A stretch of DNA of 64,000 nucleotides from Burkholderia paludis (GTDB taxonomy: Bacteria > Pseudomonadota > Gammaproteobacteria > Burkholderiales > Burkholderiaceae). The stretch spans positions 1 to 64,000 of the forward strand of contig NZ_JPGL01000060.1 in NCBI RefSeq assembly GCF_000732615.1, read 5' to 3'. This document shows, piece by piece, positions 57,028 through 64,000 of the stretch (positions are counted from its first letter, which is position 1; each line of letters starts with the position of its first letter). The translations under genes and the position numbers were made by a program. Under the pieces are notes generated by a model. It made no database searches. It was not told the DNA's origin and saw nothing but the letters and a program-made list of their open reading frames with translations.

Positions 57028-58494
57028 TTATGCCGTACCGCCGACCGTCATCTTGTCGATCCGCAGGGTCGGCTGGCCGACGCCGACCGGCACGCTCTGG
57101 CCTTCCTTGCCGCACACGCCGACGCCGGTGTCGAGCGACATGTCGTTACCGATCATGCTCACGTACTTCAGCGATTCGGGGCCGCTGCCGATCAGCGTCG
57201 CGCCCTTCACCGGGTAGGTGATCTTGCCGTTCTCGATCATGTACGCCTCGGACGCCGAGAACACGAACTTGCCGTTCGTGATGTCGACCTGGCCGCCGCC
57301 GAAGTTCACCGCGTACAGGCCGTTTTTCACCGACGCGATGATTTCCTGCGGATCCTTGTCGCCGTTCAGCATGTACGTGTTCGTCATGCGCGGCATCGGC
57401 AGCGCCGCGTACGATTCGCGGCGCGCGTTGCCCGTGACCGGCATCTTCATCAGGCGCGCGTTCAGCGTGTCCTGGATGTAACCCTTCAGGATGCCGTCCT
57501 CGATCAGCGTCGTGCACTGCGTCGGGTTGCCTTCGTCGTCGATGTTCAGCGAGCCGCGGCGGTTCGGCAGCGTGCCGTCGTCGACGACGGTCACGCCCTT
57601 GGCCGCGACCCGCTCGCCGATCCGGCCCGCGAAGGCGGACGAACCCTTGCGGTTGAAGTCGCCCTCGAGGCCGTGGCCGATCGCCTCGTGCAGCAGCACG
57701 CCCGGCCAGCCCGGCCCGAGCACGACCGTCATCGCGCCGGCCGGCGCCGGGCGGGCGTCGAGGTTGACGAGCGCCGCATGCACGGCGTCGTCGACGTAGC
57801 GCGACAGGATGTCGTCGGTGAAGTAGCCGTAGTCGAAGCGGCCGCCGCCGCCGCCGGAGCCGATCTCGCGACGGCCGTTCTGCTCGGCGATCACCGTGAC
57901 CGACACGCGCACGAGCGGACGGATGTCGGCCGCGAGCGCGCCGTCGCTGCGCGCGACGAGCACGACGTCGTATTCGCCGGCGAGGCCCGCCATCACCTGG
58001 GTGACGCGCGGGTCGCGGCCGCGCGCCATCTGCTCGATGCGCTCGAGCAGCTTGACCTTGGCCGTCGCGTCGAGCGAGGCGAGCGGATCGGACGGCAGGT
58101 ACAGGTCGCGGCCCGAGATGCCCTTCAGCGACGTCGCCGCCTTGATCTTCTGGCGGCCGCCGCCGGCCGCGGCGATCGCCTTGGTGGCCGCGGCCGCCTG
58201 CGCGATCGCTTCCGGCGACAGGTCGTCCGAATACGCGAACGCGGTGCGGTCGCCCGCGACCGCGCGCACGCCGACGCCCTGGTCGATGCTGAAGCTGCCC
58301 GACTTGACGATGCCTTCCTCGAGGCTCCACGCTTCGCTGCGGGTCGCCTGGAAGTACAGGTCCGCGTAGTCGACGCGATGCGTGAAGATGTCGGCGATCG
58401 TGCGCGTGAGCAGGCTTTCGTCGAGGCCGTACGGCGTGAGCAGGATGTCCTTCGCCAGCGCGAGGTTGCGGATGCCGGGTTCGATGATGTTCAT
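57028..58494 (-). CDS. tldD: Metalloprotease TldD
   Basis: A 488-residue subunit of the TldD/TldE protease, which matures peptide antibiotics and degrades unfolded peptides. The zinc motif HEAIGH is at residues 269-274 in PGVLLHEAIGHGLEGDF. The C-terminal segments YMIENGKITYPVKGATLIGS and GVCGKEGQSVPVGVGQPTLRI are conserved. The start at 58494 (MNIIEPG) is preferred over an ATG 21 bases upstream. Third in the run yhdP-nit-tldD. Confidence 0.96.
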   Translation of the reverse strand: MNIIEPGIRNLALAKDILLTPYGLDESLLTRTIADIFTHRVDYADLYFQATRSEAWSLEEGIVKSGSFSIDQGVGVRAVAGDRTAFAYSDDLSPEAIAQAAAATKAIAAAGGGRQKIKAATSLKGISGRDLYLPSDPLASLDATAKVKLLERIEQMARGRDPRVTQVMAGLAGEYDVVLVARSDGALAADIRPLVRVSVTVIAEQNGRREIGSGGGGGRFDYGYFTDDILSRYVDDAVHAALVNLDARPAPAGAMTVVLGPGWPGVLLHEAIGHGLEGDFNRKGSSAFAGRIGERVAAKGVTVVDDGTLPNRRGSLNIDDEGNPTQCTTLIEDGILKGYIQDTLNARLMKMPVTGNARRESYAALPMPRMTNTYMLNGDKDPQEIIASVKNGLYAVNFGGGQVDITNGKFVFSASEAYMIENGKITYPVKGATLIGSGPESLKYVSMIGNDMSLDTGVGVCGKEGQSVPVGVGQPTLRIDKMTVGGTA

Positions 58495-58579
58495 GCGGAT
58501 ATCGGGGTTTCTCAAAAAGTTGTCGGGTGCTTCTGGGCAGATGGGTTGGCCGGGCGGCGTTTCAAGCAGCGCGGCGGAT

Positions 58580-59407
58580 TCAGGTCAGCACGCGGTGCCG
58601 CCACGCGGGCAGGCTCTGGCGCACCTCGGCGATGCGTTGCGGGTCGAGCGCGCCGAGCACGACGCTCGCGCCGACGTCGCGGACCGCGACGATCTCGCCC
58701 CACGGGTCGATCAGCATGCTGTGACCCCAGGTGCGCCGGCCGTTCTCGTGCTTGCCGCCTTGCGCGGCCGCGAGCACGTAGCACTGGTTCTCGACGGCCC
58801 GCGCGCGCAGCAGCGTTTCCCAGTGCGCGCGGCCCGTCGTATACGTAAATGCCGACGGCACGACGATCAGTGCGCAGTCGCCCATCCTGCGATACAGCTC
58901 GGGAAAGCGCAGATCGTAACAGACCGACAGGCCGACCCGCCCGAACGGCGCGTCGAACGCGACGACCGTCTCGCCCGCGCGGATCGTCCGGGCCTCGTCG
59001 AACGACTCGTCGCCTTTCTCGAAGTTGAACAGGTGGATCTTGTCGTAGCGCGCGGCCTCGTTGCCGGACGGGTCGAACACGAGCGTCGTATTCAGCACGC
59101 GATCGGGCTCGGGCGCCTTCAGCGGCAGCGTGCCGCCGATCACCCAGATGCCGTGGCGGCGCGCGGCGTCCGCTAGGAAGCGCTGGACCGGGCCGTCCCG
59201 GTAGGGTTCGGCGAGCGCGAGCTTGTCGGTGTCGCGCTGACCCATGAAGCAGAAGTACTCGGGCAGCAGGACGAGCTGCGCGCCGTCGCCGGCGGCTTCC
59301 GCGATCAGGCGGCGCGCTTCCGCGAGGTTGCGCGCGACGTCCGGCGTGCTCACCATCTGCAGCGCGGCGACCCGGAAGGGTGTGGCGGAACGGGTGTGGT
59401 CGGTCAT
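58580..59407 (-). CDS. Nit-type amidase (deaminated-glutathione amidase-like)
   Basis: A 275-residue carbon-nitrogen hydrolase. The triad is E50 (LVLLPEYF), K123 (YDKIHLF) and C163 (SVCYDLRFPELYR). The sequence around the cysteine, ending FPELYRRMG, is typical of the Nit1/NitFhit amidase branch that repairs deaminated glutathione, not of true nitrilases such as the one at 15.4 kb. It lies between yhdP (51 bases) and tldD (85 bases). Confidence 0.9.
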   Translation of the reverse strand: MTDHTRSATPFRVAALQMVSTPDVARNLAEARRLIAEAAGDGAQLVLLPEYFCFMGQRDTDKLALAEPYRDGPVQRFLADAARRHGIWVIGGTLPLKAPEPDRVLNTTLVFDPSGNEAARYDKIHLFNFEKGDESFDEARTIRAGETVVAFDAPFGRVGLSVCYDLRFPELYRRMGDCALIVVPSAFTYTTGRAHWETLLRARAVENQCYVLAAAQGGKHENGRRTWGHSMLIDPWGEIVAVRDVGASVVLGALDPQRIAEVRQSLPAWRHRVLT

Positions 59408-59458
59408 CGCGGGATCGTTTGGGTCATAAATGGGGTGCGGCCCGACACGGTGCGCGGT

Positions 59459-62400
59459 TCAGTGATTCGTCGCATCGGCCGGACCGTGATTCATCTTACC
59501 CTGATCGCCCCGCACCCGCTCGATGTGCGGATGCGCCCACGAGCCGGTGATCGCGTAGTCGAGCGCGAAGGCGCGCGAGAGCGTCTCCGACAGCGCGTAG
59601 TTCGCGGCCAGCACGCCGACGCCGAGCAGCGGGTTGATGATCGCCGCCGCGATCGCGGCCGTGCCGGCCCCGATCTTCGGCGCGACGTGCGCGTGCAGGT
59701 CCTGCGTCTCGGTGCCGAGGTCGACCGCGCCGCGTACCGTCACGTTCGCGGGCGCCGTCGTCATCGAGAAGTCGTCGGTGCGTGCGATCCCGTTCGAGAT
59801 CTGGCTGGTGCCCGTGATCTTGTCGAACGGCAGCCCCTTGCCGATCACGTCGCGGAAATTCAGCGTCAGGAAGCGCGCGAGGCTCTGCAGGCTCAGCACG
59901 CCGAGCAGCTTCGCGGCGCCCGGATCGACCTTCAGGATCTGGCCATGTTCGAGATCGAGCGCGATCTGGCCGCCGAACGTCGGGAAATCGACCGCGGTCG
60001 GGCCGCCGCGCCAGCCGACCTTGCCCGTGACCGTGCCATGACCGTCCGCGAGCGTGCGCGGCAGGCCGACGCGGTCGAGCAGCGCGCCCGCGTTGTCGAT
60101 GTCGAGCTTGAAGTCGAACACGGTGCGGCGCGGCGCGTCGTTTTCGTCGACGCCGCGCGCGAGCGAGCGGTGCGACGTGCGCCAGTTGCCGGTCGCCGTC
60201 AGCTTCGCGGCCGGGTTCGACAGCTCCAGCTTGTCGAGCTGCCAGACGGGCGTGCCGGCTTCGTCGATGTTGCGCGCGTTGACGACGAGGCGGCCGATGT
60301 CGTGGTTGCGCGCGACGACCTGGTCGACGACCAGGTCGATCGACGGGATCGGCCGGTCGGTCGGCGTCGGCAGGTTCATCGCGCGGCCGACGAGATCGTG
60401 CTGCGCGCTGTCCGGGATCACGAGCTTCGCGAGCCGCGCGTTCAGCACGCCCGCACCGTTGTGGCCGCCGCCCGGCGCCCACGACAGGTAGCCCGACACC
60501 TGGTTCGACGCGATGTTCGCCTGCCAGAGATCGTCGACGTGCGATGCGCCGACGATCACGTTTTCCCAGTTGCGCTTGAGCAGCTTCAGCGTGCCGAAAT
60601 GGAACGCGAAGCGCTTCGGCGCGAAGCTCGCGAAATCGACGCGCGGCGCCGCCTGCGGCTCCGGCGTGCGCGGGGCGGGCGGCTGCAGCGTGTGGGCGAG
60701 GGCGAGCCACGCGTCGGCGTCCAGTTCGTTGACGTCGACGGCCGCGCTCACGCCGTCCTGCGGTATGTCGGGCATCCGGTGGATGCCCATCGCGCCGCGC
60801 ACCGCGCGCAGCGGCTGGCCGTGCGTCGCGTCGAGCAGGTAGGTGGCGGACACGGGGCCGAGCGTGAGGTCGGCATGCTCGAGGCGCTTGCCGTCCGCCT
60901 GCGGTGCCGGCTGCAGCGTGAAGCTGAACGGCATCGGCGTGCCGGCCGGCTTGGCGAACGGCGCCGGGAAGTTCAGCGCGACGCCCGTCAGGTCCGAATG
61001 CGCGCTGATGTCGGGCAGGCGGCCCGGCGCGCCGCGCACGGCGACCTGGTACGGTGCATCGCCCACCACATGCTCGAGCAGCGCGGCGGCCGCACCGTGC
61101 AGGTTCAGGCCGCGCGCCGCATCGAGCGCAAGTTGGCCGTCCACGTCGACCGAATACGGGCCGTGCGACTGGAAGTTGCCGCTCGCGCGCACCGGGCCGC
61201 CGAGGAAGCGCCCGGACAGGTCGTGCAGCGCCGCGCCGGCCTCGGTGAACCGGACGCTGCCGCGCAGCGCGGACAGCGGCGGCACGCCGCGGGTCGACAG
61301 CGTGTTGCCGCCGAACGCGAGCGCGCCCTCGACATGCGTATGCGGATGGGCGACGTGCTGCGGGATCGTGATCTTGAGCGCGAGCGACGCCGGCCCCTGA
61401 GCGTCGATCCGCTGGCCGATGTGCCCGCTCATCGTGCCGAGCGAGCTGTTGTCCGCGTAGTCGATCAGGTCGGCCAGCGGCCCCTGCGCATGGCCGTCGA
61501 TGATCAGCGGCGAGTGGGTCGGATTGCCGAGGTCGTCGATGCGGCCCGCGACCTTCGTCAGCACGACGCGCTTGTAGTGCGCGCGGCCGATGTCGAAGCG
61601 CAGCTTGTTCTGCGCGAGCTCGAACACGCCGTCGATCCCGTCGAGCGCGGGCCAGACGCTCGGCGTGCCGTTCGCGAGCTTGCGCGGCGGGTACGGCGTC
61701 GGCTCGAAGCGGCCGCCGGTGAAGGGCGCGACGATGTGGAACACGCCGGCGTCCGGCTCGTGCTCGAAAGGGAATTTCTCGAGCGGGCCGCGGGCGACGA
61801 TCGATGCGCCCTTGGTGACCTTGCCGTCCTGCAGCGCGTGGCCGAGATAGTCGCGCAGGTGCTCGGACATCCCGGTCGGCAGGTAGCGCGGAATGCGCGC
61901 CACCGAGGCACGGGCGAACTCCGCGCGCAGGTCGAGCGAGCCGCGACCGTGGCCGGGGTTCGTGTACGACCCCGATACCGCGATTTCGGCGTCGGGGTTC
62001 GAGACGAGCAGGTCGGGCAGCGTCACGTCGACGCGCGCGTGCTTGTCGCCGGGCGAGGGCGTGACCGTCCATTTGGCGTTGCCGCGCAAGCGGTCGAACG
62101 TCAGGCGCGGCTCGTCGAATTCGCCCGGCACCGTGACGGCCGCGTTCACCGTGTCGAAATGCGCGGTGCCGCCCGTCTCGTTCGCGTCGACGCGGCCCCA
62201 CAGGTTCTCGATGCCCGGCCAGCCGGCGCGCGGGTGGCCGCGCGGCGAGAGGCCGGGCGGCGGCTCCTGCGCGGCGAAGCTGATGCCCTGCAGGTCGCCG
62301 AGGAAACGGTAGCGGACGATCGGCGCGGCGCCCGTGCGCCGCTCCTCGTCGGCGAGATCGGCCCGCGCGGGCTTCGCGCGTTCGACCTCGATGTGATAGT

Positions 62401-63658
62401 TCGACACCATCCCGCGCGGGTCGATCTTGATCAGCTCGTTGCGCAGGCGCGCCGGCAGCGGCAGCCCGCGGATGAATTCGCTGAGGATGCCGAGATCGAC
62501 GCGGTCGCCGACGACGCTCAGCAACTGTCCCTGGCTCGCGGTCGGCACGCGGTAGCGGGCCGTCAGCGTCGACAGCGCGAGCGAGCGGGCGAGCGGCGTG
62601 CCGTCCGGCAGCGGCGGCTGGCCGAGCTCCGCATTGAAGCGCGTCAGGTGCAGCGTGTAGTCGCGGCCGGCGTCGAGCGCCATGTCCCAGCCGAAGCCGA
62701 CCGTCGGCACGTCGAGCCGCGGCTGCGTCGGGCGGACGCGCAGCGCGACGTCGGCGCCCTGCAGGTCGCCGCCCGCCGAATGCAGGTGGCCATCGCTGAA
62801 GGTCGCCCAGATCGCGTTGTCGATCCGCCCCGCGTGGATCGTGAGCGGCATGTCGACGTAGCGCGTGAGCGTCTGCAGGTCGACGGGGCCCGTCGACAGG
62901 TACGCGTCGCCGGTCCAGTTCGACGGCTTGCCGACCGGCGCGAGCGGCTTGTGCCTGAAGCGCGCGCGGAAATCCAGCGGGCCGAGCAGCAGCGTGCCGT
63001 TCGCGGGCGCCTGCAGCGCGACCTTGTGCACGCGGCCGTCGTTGAGCACCGCGAGCCGGATGCCCGACAGCACGAGCTCCGGCGCGTCGTGCTGCGCGTC
63101 GCGCCAGCGCAGCGTGCCGCCGCGCAGCACGATCGCCTCCTGTTTCAGCAGCCACGTGCCGAACGTGTCGCTGCCGCCGTGGGTGGTCGCCACGCCGACG
63201 CCGGCGACGCTCAGCGAGCCGTCGGCCGCGCGCGCGATGGCCAGGTCGGGCTGATCGACGATCAGGCTCGACAGCGCGGGCGAAAGCCGCAGCAGCGAGA
63301 TCCACGACAGCGCGGCCGTCGCGTGCGGCACCGACAGCGCGACCTTGCCGTCGCGGCCGCGGATCGTCAGGTTCGTGAGTTCGACGCCCGGCTGCATGCC
63401 GGACCAGTTCGGAGAAAGCTTGCCGATCGAAAGCTGCGCGTGGAGCTTGTCGGACACGGCGCGCTCGATGCGCGGGCGGAATTCGTCGATCCGGGGCAGC
63501 AGGACGTAGCGCAGCCCGAGGAACGTGCCGGACGCGACGAAGTAGGTGCCGATCCCGACTGCCAGCGTCACCTTGAACACGCGACGCAGGACCGGATGAT
63601 CGTGCTTCGGAGGTCCCGCTTCGGGCGCTGCTACGGCGGATTCCTGACGGTCGGACAT
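59459..63658 (-). CDS. yhdP: YhdP-family AsmA-like protein (lipid transport between membranes)
   Basis: A 1399-residue protein with a short cytoplasmic N-terminus and one membrane helix (about residues 27-50, VFKVTLAVGIGTYFVASGTF). A very long periplasmic repeating-beta region follows, ending in the AsmA-like C-terminal domain. In E. coli, YhdP, TamB and YdbH form redundant bridges carrying phospholipids to the outer membrane. Length is slightly above E. coli YhdP (1266). First gene of yhdP-nit-tldD and divergent from glnE. Confidence 0.93.
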   Translation of the reverse strand: MSDRQESAVAAPEAGPPKHDHPVLRRVFKVTLAVGIGTYFVASGTFLGLRYVLLPRIDEFRPRIERAVSDKLHAQLSIGKLSPNWSGMQPGVELTNLTIRGRDGKVALSVPHATAALSWISLLRLSPALSSLIVDQPDLAIARAADGSLSVAGVGVATTHGGSDTFGTWLLKQEAIVLRGGTLRWRDAQHDAPELVLSGIRLAVLNDGRVHKVALQAPANGTLLLGPLDFRARFRHKPLAPVGKPSNWTGDAYLSTGPVDLQTLTRYVDMPLTIHAGRIDNAIWATFSDGHLHSAGGDLQGADVALRVRPTQPRLDVPTVGFGWDMALDAGRDYTLHLTRFNAELGQPPLPDGTPLARSLALSTLTARYRVPTASQGQLLSVVGDRVDLGILSEFIRGLPLPARLRNELIKIDPRGMVSNYHIEVERAKPARADLADEERRTGAAPIVRYRFLGDLQGISFAAQEPPPGLSPRGHPRAGWPGIENLWGRVDANETGGTAHFDTVNAAVTVPGEFDEPRLTFDRLRGNAKWTVTPSPGDKHARVDVTLPDLLVSNPDAEIAVSGSYTNPGHGRGSLDLRAEFARASVARIPRYLPTGMSEHLRDYLGHALQDGKVTKGASIVARGPLEKFPFEHEPDAGVFHIVAPFTGGRFEPTPYPPRKLANGTPSVWPALDGIDGVFELAQNKLRFDIGRAHYKRVVLTKVAGRIDDLGNPTHSPLIIDGHAQGPLADLIDYADNSSLGTMSGHIGQRIDAQGPASLALKITIPQHVAHPHTHVEGALAFGGNTLSTRGVPPLSALRGSVRFTEAGAALHDLSGRFLGGPVRASGNFQSHGPYSVDVDGQLALDAARGLNLHGAAAALLEHVVGDAPYQVAVRGAPGRLPDISAHSDLTGVALNFPAPFAKPAGTPMPFSFTLQPAPQADGKRLEHADLTLGPVSATYLLDATHGQPLRAVRGAMGIHRMPDIPQDGVSAAVDVNELDADAWLALAHTLQPPAPRTPEPQAAPRVDFASFAPKRFAFHFGTLKLLKRNWENVIVGASHVDDLWQANIASNQVSGYLSWAPGGGHNGAGVLNARLAKLVIPDSAQHDLVGRAMNLPTPTDRPIPSIDLVVDQVVARNHDIGRLVVNARNIDEAGTPVWQLDKLELSNPAAKLTATGNWRTSHRSLARGVDENDAPRRTVFDFKLDIDNAGALLDRVGLPRTLADGHGTVTGKVGWRGGPTAVDFPTFGGQIALDLEHGQILKVDPGAAKLLGVLSLQSLARFLTLNFRDVIGKGLPFDKITGTSQISNGIARTDDFSMTTAPANVTVRGAVDLGTETQDLHAHVAPKIGAGTAAIAAAIINPLLGVGVLAANYALSETLSRAFALDYAITGSWAHPHIERVRGDQGKMNHGPADATNH

Positions 63659-63889
63659 GCGGCGGACGGGCGGCGATATGGTAGTTTTGCAGACTGACGT
63701 TGAAATGTATCACACGGGTCCGTGCCGGCGGCCGTTGCGGCAGTGCGGCACGGGCTTTCCGGCGCGCGGGGTCGCGGCGGACGCATGCGCGTCCCGCGAT
63801 GCCGCGCCGAGTTCACGAGGCCGGCCGGCAGCGGGGCGCGCACGCGCTGGCCCCGTGCCGGCCGGCCTTTTCGCCAGGCCCGCTTCTCG

Positions 63890-64000
63890 ATGACCGACGC
63901 TTCCACCCTGATCAGCACGTCCTATTCCCGTTACCTGGCCCGCGCGGCGGCCGCGCGGCCCGCGCTGGCCGACCAGGTCGCCGCGTGGGCGGCCGCGCCG
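63890..64000 (+). CDS. glnE: Glutamine synthetase adenylyltransferase GlnE, N-terminal part (runs off right edge)
   Basis: ATG at 63890; 37 codons are visible up to the window end. The start MTDASTLISTSYSRYLARAA matches what I know of Burkholderia GlnE N-termini, and the position divergent from yhdP agrees with that lineage. GlnE adds and removes AMP on glutamine synthetase according to nitrogen status. With so short a fragment the assignment rests on N-terminal similarity and context only. Confidence 0.65.
   Translation, partial: MTDASTLISTSYSRYLARAAAARPALADQVAAWAAAP

Noticed and set aside
59396-63697. 1433-codon plus-strand open frame opposite yhdP, and similar long frames opposite katG, glcD, recG, purH and the ruv genes
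   Set aside because: They mirror real genes in high-GC DNA, are extremely Arg/Ala-rich, and show no domains or ribosome binding sites.

Overview
The window is a gene-dense, high-GC (roughly two thirds G+C) stretch of bacterial chromosome. Gene order, protein sequences and codon use point to a Burkholderia, most likely of the B. cepacia complex and the main chromosome (inference from recognised families; no database search was possible). I see no rRNA, tRNA, CRISPR array, insertion sequence or prophage. Most of the window is core metabolism and genome maintenance. The very long antisense reading frames are a by-product of GC-rich third codon positions.

Left part (1-16 kb). After a truncated lipoprotein gene at the edge come a DUF2236 oxygenase-like gene and ruvB, ruvA and ruvC, then purH, fis and dusB, then a UbiH-type hydroxylase and pepP, all on the minus strand. 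A glutathione S-transferase gene (plus strand) is followed by a membrane-anchored FMN glutamate-synthase-like gene, the pair mnmA/nudJ, and a divergent LysR/nitrilase pair.

Middle (16-37 kb). A WYL regulator with a VOC protein, a THUMP methyltransferase, a Gcr-type membrane 'recombinase', and a pqi operon in which PqiA is split into two genes. Then cytochrome b561 with two YceI proteins, an MHS transporter, an S41 peptidase, and the classic queA-tgt-yajC-secD-secF cluster.

37-47 kb. recG, oxyR, katG, dps and ubiA form a peroxide-stress island. A candidate OxyR site and promoter lie more than 500 nt upstream of katG, so the katG message should also carry two small, well-initiated reading frames; a third lies between katG and dps. 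proC and yggS follow on the other strand.

47-64 kb. A glycolate/D-2-hydroxyacid oxidase cluster (an FAD oxidase, glcD, glcE, glcF) in which glcE is frameshifted. Then a PduO-type cobalamin adenosyltransferase, hmp with an NsrR-like operator, a Phd-type antitoxin whose PIN toxin partner has decayed through three frameshifts, aroG, tldD, a Nit amidase, yhdP, and the start of glnE at the right edge.

The most striking element is in front of aroG (DAHP synthase, first step of aromatic amino acid synthesis). A good sigma70 promoter is followed by a 21-codon leader peptide containing eight consecutive aromatic codons (FYFYFFWY), then a strong intrinsic terminator about 130 nt before aroG. A segment at the end of the leader peptide is complementary to the 5' arm of that terminator. 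This is a complete transcription-attenuation device that would sense Phe, Tyr and Trp together.
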